From the NCBI RefSeq assembly GCF_001467945.1, contig NZ_LNYQ01000013.1, forward strand, positions 1,897,920-1,961,919: 64,000 bases of DNA, given 5' to 3'. Under the pieces are notes generated by a model. The model was not told where the DNA came from and did no database searches. It saw only the letters and a program-made list of their open reading frames with translations. Position numbers and translations under genes: made by a program. Shown here one piece after another: positions 1 through 8,195 of the stretch; the stretch's first letter is position 1, and each line of letters starts with the position of its first letter. The DNA is from Legionella parisiensis. GTDB taxonomy: Bacteria; Pseudomonadota; Gammaproteobacteria; Legionellales; Legionellaceae.

Positions 1-1
1 T

Positions 2-499
2 ATCGACCGCCTGACTATCTATGATGTCTCTCCTTTTCCAAGATATATTGACTCCCAAGGAGAAAAAGCAATCTATGTAAGCCAAAAAAAACTAGCTTGG
101 GCAGCATATGATTATGATGGTGAACTGCTTTGGTGGGGACCTATTTCATCAGGAATAGGTAAATGTCCAAGCGTCATTGGAGGTTGCAACACACCCACTG
201 GTTCATTTCGCGTTATTCGCAAACAAGATATTGATTGTGTGTCCACTGTTTTCCCAAGAAGATCGGATGGCAATGATGGCGGCGCTTTAATGCCTTATTG
301 CATGCATTTTTTTAGAGGTTACGCCTTACATGGTAGTTATGAGGTACCAGGATACAGAGCGAGTCACGGTTGTATCAGGATGTTTATTGAGGATGCTCGC
401 TGGCTTAATGAAGAGTTTATCGATCTACCAGGAGGTGGAATGAAAGGAACTCGCGTAGTCATTGATCCTCCTGACTATCCAAACGAAGTAGACAAATAA
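2..499 (+). CDS. L,D-transpeptidase (YkuD/ErfK family), 5' end outside window
   Basis: The frame is open from base 2, so the start lies upstream and only the last 165 residues are visible. The region has the YkuD signature: a conserved His in HGSYEVPG, then SHGCIRM with the catalytic Cys. Enzymes of this family form or exchange 3-3 cross-links, or attach proteins to peptidoglycan, in the periplasm. Before the catalytic core, CNTPTGSFRV is the typical substrate-loop segment. The product ends with an acidic tail after VVIDPPDYP. Legionella proteins of this family are often named enhanced-entry protein EnhA; that link is family knowledge, not shown here. Signal peptide and gene start cannot be judged. 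Confidence 0.85.
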   Translation: MDRLTIYDVSPFPRYIDSQGEKAIYVSQKKLAWAAYDYDGELLWWGPISSGIGKCPSVIGGCNTPTGSFRVIRKQDIDCVSTVFPRRSDGNDGGALMPYCMHFFRGYALHGSYEVPGYRASHGCIRMFIEDARWLNEEFIDLPGGGMKGTRVVIDPPDYPNEVDK

Positions 500-1018
500 T
501 AGACAAACTGTTAACATTTTACATGATGAAATTTGTATATATGTATGGTAATGTTGCCGGTTGACTTTTTGATTTAAAAAACTGCACTACATGTAACACA
601 AGGCTTAACAAACTGATCTACAAGGCTATTTCCAGTTTTTATTCAAAATGCATGCTTCATGTGTTTCATCAAAATGAAGTTTTTAGAATGTAAAAGCAAA
701 GACAAAGAAAGGACTACATACGCAAATTATTTAATTGAACATGCCAGGATGGCTGGCCCTGGGTGATATCTAAAATCATGACTAAAGAGTGATAATCCTA
801 GAAAAAGCAGTTTAGCGTAACGAGCAAACCAAGGGTACTGAAGATGTCAGATTTTTTTGAAATTTTTCCACGAAACAGTAGTTAGCTCTAAGCTGAGTGA
901 AAAAAATAAAAAAAACGGCAGCTTCGGTGCCATTAGCTTGTGCAGTAGGGAGCAACTGCTTTTTCTAGAGTGGTACAAAATCAATTTCGTATCGATGAAT
1001 CTGGAGATTTATAAAAGA
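500..1018. other. Intergenic region, no gene recognised
   Basis: This 519-base AT-rich stretch separates the transpeptidase from the MFS transporter. A frame leading into the transporter is open from a TTG at 857, but its 54 extra codons look unlike a transporter N-terminus and have no ribosome site. I see no RNA gene, no convincing promoter and no repeat, apart from a weak CCAGG/CCTGG dyad near 745-765. Confidence 0.4.
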
Positions 1019-2314
1019 ATGGCACACTACAATACACAGTCCGACTCAGTAGCAAATTTTGGAATACAATCAATAATGCCTTGGATGGTATGGGGCTTAG
1101 GTTGCCTATTTTATTTTTACGAATGCCTCTTACAAGTATCACCCAGCGTTATGAGTAACGAATTAATGAGGGATTTCTCGGTTACTAGCCAAACATTAGG
1201 AATTTTATCCGGCATCTATTTCTATTCATATGCGGCCATGCAGTTACCTGGCGGTGTGTTAATGGATCATTTCGGTCCACATCGATTGTTAACACTTGCT
1301 ACAATTGTTTGTGCTGTCAGTACCATTGCGTTTGGAATGACAGATAACTTTTTTATGGCCTGTGTAGCACGTTTAATGATAGGTTTTGGATCGGCATTTG
1401 CTGCAGTAGGTACAATGAAGCTCGCAGCGAATTGGTTCCCTGCTCAGCGTTTTGCTTTGCTTACTGGTCTTATGGTTACCATAGGAATGTTAGGCGCGAT
1501 TGGGGGTGAAGCACCGTTAGCCTTGTTAATTGAGGGCTTTGGATGGCGTCACAGCATGCTCATTATGGGTATTGTCGGTCTTATTCTTGCAGTCTTACTG
1601 ATTGTCATTGCTAAAGATACTCCTAAAAATTATGAAATATCTCATCACCATTCTATCGAAGAAGAGCCCTTAATTCCGAGTTTATTAACATTGATAAAAA
1701 ACAGACAACTTTGGCTAGTGGCCTGCTATGGTGGTTTGATGTACATGGCAACCCCAGTTTTTTGTGGTCTCTGGGGCGTTCCTTTTTTGATGACTAAGAT
1801 GACGATCACTAAAACAACAGCTGCAAATTATATTTCCTTAGTTTTTATCGGTTGGGCAATTGCCAGCCCCTTGTGGGGAATTTTTTCTAATCGTATTGGT
1901 TTGCGCAAACCACCTATGTACATAGGATGTGTCGGCGCACTTATATGCTCCACAATTTTTATTTTTGCCCCAATTAATAGCGCAATCTATATGGAAATTA
2001 TGTTATTTGCATTCGGTATTTTCTCAGCAGGTTTTTTACCCGCATTTTCTGTAGCCAAAGAGTTATGCAACAAAAGATACGTCGCTACAGGTTTAAGCTT
2101 TATGAACATGATGAATATGGTAGGTATTGCGCTGGCACAACCTCTCATAGGCTATGTTCTTGACAAACTGTGGCAAGGCGAGATGAATGGAAACGTTCGA
2201 CTATATCCGTTAGAAGCTTACCATACTGGACTTGCAATTCTTCCTCTAGGAATGCTTGTTGCCTTAATTATTTTGCCCAAAATTAAAGAAACTTATTGCC
2301 AAAGTGTGCATTAA
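1019..2314 (+). CDS. MFS transporter
   Basis: Predicted inner-membrane major facilitator of 431 residues with about 12 hydrophobic segments. The MFS loop 2-3 signature appears as GGVLMDHFGPHRLL near residue 70, and a long cytosolic loop (KDTPKNYEISHHHSIEEEP) divides the two halves. The frame continues upstream to a TTG at 857, but the start at 1019 gives the usual family length and places the first membrane helix right after a short polar leader; an ATG at 995 is also possible. The substrate cannot be read from sequence. Legionella has many MFS permeases for amino acids and nucleosides (Pht family), and this protein may be one, but that is inference. Confidence 0.8.
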   Translation: MAHYNTQSDSVANFGIQSIMPWMVWGLGCLFYFYECLLQVSPSVMSNELMRDFSVTSQTLGILSGIYFYSYAAMQLPGGVLMDHFGPHRLLTLATIVCAVSTIAFGMTDNFFMACVARLMIGFGSAFAAVGTMKLAANWFPAQRFALLTGLMVTIGMLGAIGGEAPLALLIEGFGWRHSMLIMGIVGLILAVLLIVIAKDTPKNYEISHHHSIEEEPLIPSLLTLIKNRQLWLVACYGGLMYMATPVFCGLWGVPFLMTKMTITKTTAANYISLVFIGWAIASPLWGIFSNRIGLRKPPMYIGCVGALICSTIFIFAPINSAIYMEIMLFAFGIFSAGFLPAFSVAKELCNKRYVATGLSFMNMMNMVGIALAQPLIGYVLDKLWQGEMNGNVRLYPLEAYHTGLAILPLGMLVALIILPKIKETYCQSVH

Positions 2315-2346
2315 TGAAATAATACGGAGCTTCCTAGGATATAATT

Positions 2347-2406
2347 GGCCTGGGTGGAAAGCCGAATTCAGATTTACCTGATACGGATGAAACTTTCACT
2401 CAGGCT
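2347..2406. terminator. Imperfect inverted repeat after the MFS gene
   Basis: GGCCTGGGTGGAAAG at 2347-2361 is nearly complementary to CTTTCACTCAGGCT at 2393-2406, with about 31 bases between. It lies between the MFS stop and miaB. There is no strong T-tract, so it may be a weak terminator or a member of the CCTGGG-stem hairpins seen elsewhere in the window. Confidence 0.4.
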
Positions 2407-2430
2407 ACACATTTTTAAAGTAGATTTGAT

Positions 2431-3771
2431 ATGGCTAAAAAATTATACATTAAAACCAACGGCTGCCAGATGAATGAATACGACTCAACTAAAATGGCAG
2501 AAGTTTTGTTGCAATCACATGGCTTGGTCAAAACGGAAGACGTTGAAGAGGCAGATGTGATCTTACTCAATACGTGTTCTATTCGTGAAAAAGCACAAGA
2601 AAAAGTTTTTTCTCAATTAGGGCAATGGCGTGAATATAAAGCTAAAAATCCTCATGTAGTTATTGGTGTAGGCGGCTGTGTTGCAAGTCAAGAAGGTGAA
2701 GATATTATTAAAAGGGCCCCCTTTGTCGATATCGTTTTTGGGCCGCAAACATTACACCGACTTCCAACATTGCTTAATGAGCGAATGGAAAAGAAAAAGC
2801 CTGTTGTTGATATCAGTTTCCCAGAAATTGAAAAATTTGATCATCTGCCAGCACCAAAAGCTGAAGGCCCCACAGCATTTGTTTCTATTATGGAAGGCTG
2901 CAGCAAATACTGCAGTTTTTGTGTTGTGCCCTATACTCGCGGCACAGAAATTAGTCGTCCTTTTGATGATGTACTTGCTGAGTGTTATCAATTGGCAATA
3001 CAAGGCGTCAGAGAAATCAATTTATTGGGACAAAATGTTAATGATTATCGTGGTATGATGGAAAATGGTGATATCGCTGACCTTGCACTTTTAATTCATT
3101 ATCTTGCTGCGATAGAAGGTATAGGCAGAATTCGCTTTACTACATCCCATCCTTTGGCGTTCTCAGATAATTTAATTAATGCCTATGCAGAAGTACCTGA
3201 GTTGGCAAATCATCTCCATCTACCTGTACAAAGCGGTTCTGATCGCATTTTAGGGTTGATGAAGCGTGGTTATACTGCTTTAGAGTTCAAATCCAAGATC
3301 AGAAAACTACGTAAAGTGCGCCCGGACATTCGTTTATCGACAGACATCATTGTTGGTTTTCCAGGAGAAACAGATAAAGATTTTCAAGACACTATGGATT
3401 TGGTTCATGAAATAGGTTTCGATACCTCATTTAGCTTTATTTACAGTCCACGACCAGGTACTCCAGCTGCGAATTTACCAGATGACACCCCTCTGGAAGT
3501 AAAAAAGCAAAGGCTGCAGATATTACAAAACAGATTGGTATTGCAAGCCTCTCGATACAGTCAATCTATGGTCGGAAGCACGCAGAAAATATTAGTTACT
3601 GGGCACTCTAAAAAAGACTCCCAACAACTGTCTGGTCGTACTGAATGCAATCGTGTGGTGAATTTTGATGCTCCTGCTCATTTGATAGGACAATTCGTCG
3701 ATGTTCAAATCAATGATGCATTGCCTAACTCGTTACGAGGGCGCATGACAGCTGAGACTGAAGCAATTTGA
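2431..3771 (+). CDS. miaB: tRNA-2-methylthio-N6-dimethylallyladenosine synthase MiaB
   Basis: Radical-SAM methylthiotransferase that converts i6A37 to ms2i6A37 in tRNAs reading UNN codons, in the cytosol. At 446 residues the length is typical. The N-terminal UPF0004 domain contributes three cluster cysteines (in [18 protein letters not shown] and GVGGCVASQ). The radical-SAM motif CSKYCSFC follows near residues 157-164, and a C-terminal TRAM domain ends the protein. The stop TGA shares its A with the ATG of rluD, suggesting translational coupling. The first in-frame ATG fits the family N-terminus ([15 protein letters not shown]). Confidence 0.97.
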   Translation: MAKKLYIKTNGCQMNEYDSTKMAEVLLQSHGLVKTEDVEEADVILLNTCSIREKAQEKVFSQLGQWREYKAKNPHVVIGVGGCVASQEGEDIIKRAPFVDIVFGPQTLHRLPTLLNERMEKKKPVVDISFPEIEKFDHLPAPKAEGPTAFVSIMEGCSKYCSFCVVPYTRGTEISRPFDDVLAECYQLAIQGVREINLLGQNVNDYRGMMENGDIADLALLIHYLAAIEGIGRIRFTTSHPLAFSDNLINAYAEVPELANHLHLPVQSGSDRILGLMKRGYTALEFKSKIRKLRKVRPDIRLSTDIIVGFPGETDKDFQDTMDLVHEIGFDTSFSFIYSPRPGTPAANLPDDTPLEVKKQRLQILQNRLVLQASRYSQSMVGSTQKILVTGHSKKDSQQLSGRTECNRVVNFDAPAHLIGQFVDVQINDALPNSLRGRMTAETEAI

Positions 3772-4736
3772 TGATAGAACATATCCACAAACAATTAATT
3801 GTTCCACGCGAGCATCACAACCAACGTATTGACAGTGTGCTCGCCTGTTTACTTCCCGACTACTCACGCTCACAAATCAGCAGTTGGATTAAAAAAGGCA
3901 CAATAACGCTTAATCAAAAGCCATGTAAACCTAAAGACAAAGCTTTAGATGGGGATTTGATTGAGATTAATGTTGATTTTACTTTAATGGAAAAAGATTT
4001 TAATTATTGTATTCCTGAAGAAATTCCCTTAAATATCGTTTATGAAGATGAAGACATTTTAGTCCTCAACAAACCTGCAAACATGGTCGTTCATCCTGGA
4101 GCAGGAAATAAAGAGCACACATTAGTCAATGCATTGTTGCATCATGCACCATCCTTATATCATTTACCCAGAGCGGGCATTATTCATCGATTAGATAAAG
4201 ATACAACAGGCTTATTAGTCGTAGCAAAAACACTACCAGCGCATACTTCATTAATACGTCAGATGCAAGCTCGTGAAATTCAACGTCATTACATTACTTT
4301 GGTACAAGGCCATATAATTTCTGGCGGTACGATTGATACTGGTTTTGGACGAAACCCACGAAATCGATTAAAAATGGCAGTCCAAGAGCAAGGAAGGCAA
4401 GCAATAACTCATTATTCAGTAAAAAAACAATATCAGGATTTTACTTTATTAGACGTTAAGCTAATGACCGGGCGAACTCATCAAATTAGAGTTCACTTGG
4501 CCCACATCCATCACCCAGTGGTTGGCGATCCGCTTTATGGAGGACGTATGCGATTCCCAGCTCAAGCTACGGAGCAATTGCGCGCCCTACTCCAAAACTT
4601 TAAAAGACAAGCGCTGCATGCATGCATGCTCTCATTTTATCATCCCAAAACAGAAAGTGAGTTGACGTTCAAGGCTCCGACACCTGATGATTTTAAACTT
4701 CTTCTTAACATATTGGACGAACATTATGAAGACTAA
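3771..4736 (+). CDS. rluD: 23S rRNA pseudouridine synthase RluD
   Basis: RluA-family pseudouridine synthase, predicted to modify 23S rRNA helix 69 (positions 1911, 1915 and 1917 in E. coli). From the ATG at 3771 it has 321 residues: an N-terminal S4 RNA-binding domain (RIDSVLACLLPDYSRSQISSWI), then the catalytic domain with HRLDKDTTGLL, whose Asp near residue 142 is the nucleophile. A TTG one codon upstream is possible, but the ATG overlaps the miaB stop by one base and is preferred. The pairing with pgeF downstream matches the common rluD-yfiH arrangement and favours RluD over other RluA paralogues. Confidence 0.93.
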   Translation: MIEHIHKQLIVPREHHNQRIDSVLACLLPDYSRSQISSWIKKGTITLNQKPCKPKDKALDGDLIEINVDFTLMEKDFNYCIPEEIPLNIVYEDEDILVLNKPANMVVHPGAGNKEHTLVNALLHHAPSLYHLPRAGIIHRLDKDTTGLLVVAKTLPAHTSLIRQMQAREIQRHYITLVQGHIISGGTIDTGFGRNPRNRLKMAVQEQGRQAITHYSVKKQYQDFTLLDVKLMTGRTHQIRVHLAHIHHPVVGDPLYGGRMRFPAQATEQLRALLQNFKRQALHACMLSFYHPKTESELTFKAPTPDDFKLLLNILDEHYED

Positions 4737-5463
4737 TCTAGCCAATTGGCCTGCACCAAAAAATGTCACAGCCCTGAGTACAACTCGTTTATCCGGATAT
4801 AGCCAAGCCCCTTATGACAGCAATAACATGGGCTTGAATGTAGGTGACAATGATCACCACGTACTGCAAAACAGACAACAACTCGAGGAATTGTTACAAT
4901 TACCTGGCAAGCCACAATGGTTACATCAAACACATGGGACTCATTGTGTTATTGCAGAAGAAGATCCAAACAGAAATGCGGATGCTTCTATAACCCGTTC
5001 AATGAAACACCCCTTAGCGATTCTTACTGCTGATTGCTTACCTATTATGCTCTGTAATGTGCAAGGCACAGAGATTGCAGCAATTCATGCTGGTTGGAAG
5101 GGATTGGCTTATGGTATCATTGAAAAAACACTCGATAAAATGGTGAGTTCAGAATCTGACGTACTAGCCTGGATCGGCCCCTCAATTTGTCAAAAATGTT
5201 ATGAAGTTGGAGAAGAAGTATATCAAGCTTTTACCGATACATACCCTTTAAGTAAGCAGGCATTTAAACCCGTTAATGGAAAATGGCTGGCTAATTTGCC
5301 CCTAATTGCTGAAATTGTTTTGAACTTGAAAGGCATAAAAGCCGTTTATCAGTGTGGTTTATGTACTTTTGAGTTAAAAAATGAGTTGTATTCCTATCGA
5401 AGAACGTCACAAACAGGTAGAATAGCTACCTTAATTTGGTTTAATGATCAACCTCAGGATTAA
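4726..5463 (+). CDS. pgeF: Laccase-domain protein PgeF/YfiH (LACC1 family)
   Basis: Member of the YfiH/LACC1 metal-binding family, reported as a peptidoglycan editing factor and as a purine nucleoside phosphorylase/adenosine deaminase. The conserved metal and active-site segments are all visible: QTHGTHC, TADCLPIML, HAGWKGL and GPSICQKCYEVG. The frame opens 13 codons earlier, but the ATG at 4726 gives the usual N-terminus (KTNLANWPAPKNV, then STTRLSGYSQAPYDSNN). It overlaps the 3' end of rluD by 11 bases, so the two are almost certainly co-transcribed. Length 245 residues, normal. Confidence 0.9.
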   Translation: MKTNLANWPAPKNVTALSTTRLSGYSQAPYDSNNMGLNVGDNDHHVLQNRQQLEELLQLPGKPQWLHQTHGTHCVIAEEDPNRNADASITRSMKHPLAILTADCLPIMLCNVQGTEIAAIHAGWKGLAYGIIEKTLDKMVSSESDVLAWIGPSICQKCYEVGEEVYQAFTDTYPLSKQAFKPVNGKWLANLPLIAEIVLNLKGIKAVYQCGLCTFELKNELYSYRRTSQTGRIATLIWFNDQPQD

Positions 5464-5468
5464 TAATT

Positions 5469-6866
5469 ATGATAAAACATATCAAATTCATTATAAGTAG
5501 CTTGCTTCTTTTAACAGTCTCGTTAACTTATGCAGCTAATGCGACTAATGAAGCAGTGCCTACTCCTATGCCTAGCTTGGCTCCTGCTTTAAAAAATATT
5601 ATGCCTGCAATTGTGAATGTTGCAGTACAAGGCTATTTACCTCCTAATGCATCCCCTGGTGCAGCTGGAAATGATGAAGAGGCTCAAAACAGCAGACAAC
5701 CGCATCAAGCAGCTCCTGAAAAAGGGCGTAAATTTGAAAGCATAGGTTCTGGTGTGATTGTGGATGCACAACATGGGATTATTATTACGAATGATCACGT
5801 AATCCGCAATGCGAGTCTTGTTACAATTACTTTACAAGATGGACGACGTTTAAAAGCAAAGCTAGTCGGCAGTGATAGTGAAACTGATTTGGCCATATTA
5901 AAAATTAATGCCACAAACCTAAAGTCCTTGCCTATAGGTGATTCTGATCAACTGCAAGTAGGCGACTTTGTAGTAGCTATCGGTAATCCTTTTGGCTTAA
6001 ACAGTTTTGGCAACAGCCAGTCTGCAACGTTTGGTATTATCAGTGCCTTAAAACGCAGTGATTTAAATATTGAAGGCGTAGAAAACTTTATTCAAACAGA
6101 TGCTGCAATTAACCCAGGTAATTCTGGTGGTGCGCTGGTTAATACAAAAGGAGAGTTGATTGGTATTAATACTGCGATTCTTTCTCCTTATGGCGGTAAC
6201 GTAGGAATTGGTTTTGCTATCCCCATCAACATGGCAAAAGATGTAGCACAACAAATCATTAAATTTGGTTCCATTCATCGTGGCTTAATGGGTATATTCG
6301 TTCAGCATTTAACTCCTGAACTTGCTCATTCCCTGGGATATTCTGAAGATTTCCAAGGTGCGTTAGTATCACAGGTTAATCCAAACTCTCCTGCTGAGCG
6401 TGCTGGTTTAAAATCAGGCGATATTATTACCCAAATTAACAATACAAAAATCACACAAGCGACTCAGGTAAAAACAACGATTAGTCTCTTGCGTGTAGGT
6501 TCAAATGTTAAAATGGTCGTTCAACGTGATGGCAAAACCATTACGCTGGATGCAGTCGTTACTGACATTAAATCACATGAACAAAAACTGCAGTCAGAGA
6601 ATCCATTCCTTTATGGGCTGGCATTAAGAAACTTTGAGCAAGAAACACCGCCTCATGGTAATGTTATTGGTGTACAAGTCGTTGGGGCCTCAGAAACAAG
6701 TGCTGGATGGCGTGCTGGGTTAAGACCTGGAGACATTATTATCTCTGCGAATAAAACACCAATTAAAGACGTTAAAGCATTACAACAAATGGCTCTACAT
6801 AAAAAAAATGAACTATTAGTTCAAATATTACGTGGTCCAGGCGCCATGTATTTATTGATCATCTAA
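5469..6866 (+). CDS. degQ: Periplasmic serine protease/chaperone DegQ (HtrA family)
   Basis: HtrA-type protease of 465 residues acting in the periplasm on misfolded envelope proteins. An N-terminal signal peptide (IKFIISSLLLLTVSLTYA) is followed by a trypsin-like domain with triad His110 (TNDHV), Asp140 (ETDLAI) and Ser219 (GNSGG). Two PDZ domains follow at roughly 270-360 and 385-465. The LA-loop region (residues 56-88) is long and polar. Starts 5 bases after pgeF, with AGGA just upstream of the ATG, so it may be read from the same transcript. DegQ is chosen over DegP because of the overall length and the short inter-PDZ linker; the DegP/DegQ split is not absolute. Confidence 0.92.
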   Translation: MIKHIKFIISSLLLLTVSLTYAANATNEAVPTPMPSLAPALKNIMPAIVNVAVQGYLPPNASPGAAGNDEEAQNSRQPHQAAPEKGRKFESIGSGVIVDAQHGIIITNDHVIRNASLVTITLQDGRRLKAKLVGSDSETDLAILKINATNLKSLPIGDSDQLQVGDFVVAIGNPFGLNSFGNSQSATFGIISALKRSDLNIEGVENFIQTDAAINPGNSGGALVNTKGELIGINTAILSPYGGNVGIGFAIPINMAKDVAQQIIKFGSIHRGLMGIFVQHLTPELAHSLGYSEDFQGALVSQVNPNSPAERAGLKSGDIITQINNTKITQATQVKTTISLLRVGSNVKMVVQRDGKTITLDAVVTDIKSHEQKLQSENPFLYGLALRNFEQETPPHGNVIGVQVVGASETSAGWRAGLRPGDIIISANKTPIKDVKALQQMALHKKNELLVQILRGPGAMYLLII

Positions 6867-6884
6867 CTTTATCAAAATAATATA

Positions 6885-6912
6885 GCCTGGGTAAGCATTA
6901 CGAAACCCAGGC
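6885..6912. terminator. Hairpin between convergent degQ and the F-box-like gene
   Basis: GCCTGGGT at 6885-6892 is a perfect complement of ACCCAGGC at 6905-6912, with a 12-base loop. It lies between two convergent genes and may stop transcription from both sides. No clean T-tract follows on either strand. Confidence 0.5.
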
Positions 6913-6968
6913 GTCTCCCCCAGCGACATCATCACAATCTAAAGTATAAAATAGGAATCCATTAGAAA

Positions 6969-7529
6969 TTATAAACTCAATGAACTAGGTATACTTGCTA
7001 TTTCTTCTTCAAAAAACTGAAGAGGAATCTTCCTCGCATTGGATATGTCTAAAGAAAACTCCAGGTGATTCATAATGAGTTCGATAACTATCATAGTTAC
7101 CGTAGCCAAAATAAAATTGGTTAATAAAAATGTTTCATAGCTTAGATCCAATTTAAGGGCTAAAAGTGATGCCAAGAGAAAACCTAAACCAAAGGCTACT
7201 CTATTCCTGAAGCGCTTATTCCAATAAAATGGACCATTTTTTTCGTGTCTCAATCTCTGTTCAAGCCTCAATTTCGCAAGTTGATTTTCTTTATAATTAT
7301 GGTAATCTGAGGCTTTCTCTCGAAGCTCTTTATAAGTATGGGGGAGAAAGAAGCAATTAGCATTCTGGCTTATTCCGTTAAAACGTTTACAACTTAAGGC
7401 GACAGAAACCATATCGCTTGGCTTAAGGATATAATTTTTATCTTTGTTGCGAGCATTAAAAATCTCCAATAGCATCTCGCAAGCTAACTCATCAAAAGGA
7501 TTTTGATTTTGTTGATTGATGTTGTGCAT
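6969..7529 (-). CDS. F-box-like membrane protein, candidate Dot/Icm effector
   Basis: Unnamed 186-residue protein. Residues 10-60 resemble a eukaryotic F-box: PFDELACEMLLEIF, then VSVALSCKRFNGISQN, matching the hydrophobic and Cys-Lys-Arg-Phe pattern of F-box helices that bind Skp1. A charged helix follows (about 66-110), then two likely membrane helices at about 111-127 and 133-153. The C-terminus has an acidic block (FFEEEIAS) before PSSLSL, similar to E-block Dot/Icm secretion signals. The frame extends upstream to an ATG at 7622, but the ATG at 7529 has AAGGA at good spacing and starts just before the F-box, so it is preferred. Legionella uses F-box effectors to recruit host SCF ubiquitin ligases; that role here is inference. 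Confidence 0.6.
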   Translation of the reverse strand: MHNINQQNQNPFDELACEMLLEIFNARNKDKNYILKPSDMVSVALSCKRFNGISQNANCFFLPHTYKELREKASDYHNYKENQLAKLRLEQRLRHEKNGPFYWNKRFRNRVAFGLGFLLASLLALKLDLSYETFLLTNFILATVTMIVIELIMNHLEFSLDISNARKIPLQFFEEEIASIPSSLSL

Positions 7530-7928
7530 CGACTTTTCCTTTATGTTTAGCAGAAGTTTTTTTACCCCGTTTGAGAGTTCAAAAAGTATCTGAATATATG
7601 CAGTCTCCAAATCACGAGTCATACTCAATAAGTTTTGAAGGCTCTGATTTAAGATAAATTTTTAATAAATGAATATCTAGTCTTTTATGAAATTAAAAAC
7701 TCTAAATTTCTAATTTGAGAGCAAAGTAACTTTATTCTATTAATGCTTTATTGATTATGTTTGTTTTATAACCATCAATCAGCAAAATTATGCCTTTAAA
7801 TATCATTATAAAAAACTTATAAAAAAATGATTAAGCATATACTTTAGGAGTAATCAGAAAAAAATCCAAAAAAACAGGTTAACAGTCTTGACAATTTTCC
7901 ATTAAAACGACAAAATCACGCGTCTTGT
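7530..7928. other. AT-rich region upstream of tRNA-Met and the F-box-like gene
   Basis: About 400 very AT-rich bases between the chosen F-box start and the tRNA. The first 90 bases are an open upstream extension of the F-box frame. The only clear signal in the rest is the tRNA promoter at 7888-7916. Confidence 0.5.
7888..7916 (+). promoter_or_regulatory. Sigma-70 promoter of tRNA-Met
   Basis: A perfect -35 box TTGACA (7888-7893) and a -10-like box CAAAAT (7911-7916) are 17 bases apart. The predicted start falls just before the tRNA at 7929. Confidence 0.7.
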
Positions 7929-8005
7929 GGCTATGTAGCTCAGCCGGTTAGAGCGCGGCACTCATAATGCTGAGGTCGGTGGTTCGAGTCCACCCATAGC
8001 CACCA
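7929..8005 (+). tRNA. tRNA-Met (elongator, anticodon CAT)
   Basis: Full 77-base cloverleaf. The acceptor strands GGCTATG and CATAGCC pair, and an encoded CCA ends at 8005. The D arm contains AGCTCAGCCGGTTAGAGC, the anticodon loop is CTCATAA, and the T loop is GGTTCGAGTCC. The GGCTA start and overall sequence resemble the E. coli elongator tRNA-Met rather than initiator tRNA. A CAT anticodon can also be a lysidine-modified tRNA-Ile, but the body of the molecule fits Met. Confidence 0.95.
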
Positions 8006-8195
8006 TTAAATCAATAAGTTTCAAATAAAAACTTCAAAATGCATCGCACATGAACTTTAATGTAAATTTACAAAATACGCCCTCACAATTCTCCTAAAAC
8101 AAAAGTGGCTAACATGAATTAATTCAAGTCTTTTATCTTTAGCGAAGGTAAAACATCACTCCATCTCTTTAAACCATTACATAGAGCTAAGTAAC

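Noticed and set aside
857..1018. N-terminal extension of the MFS transporter from a TTG
   Set aside because: No ribosome site, an atypical polar sequence, and the start at 1019 gives the normal family length.
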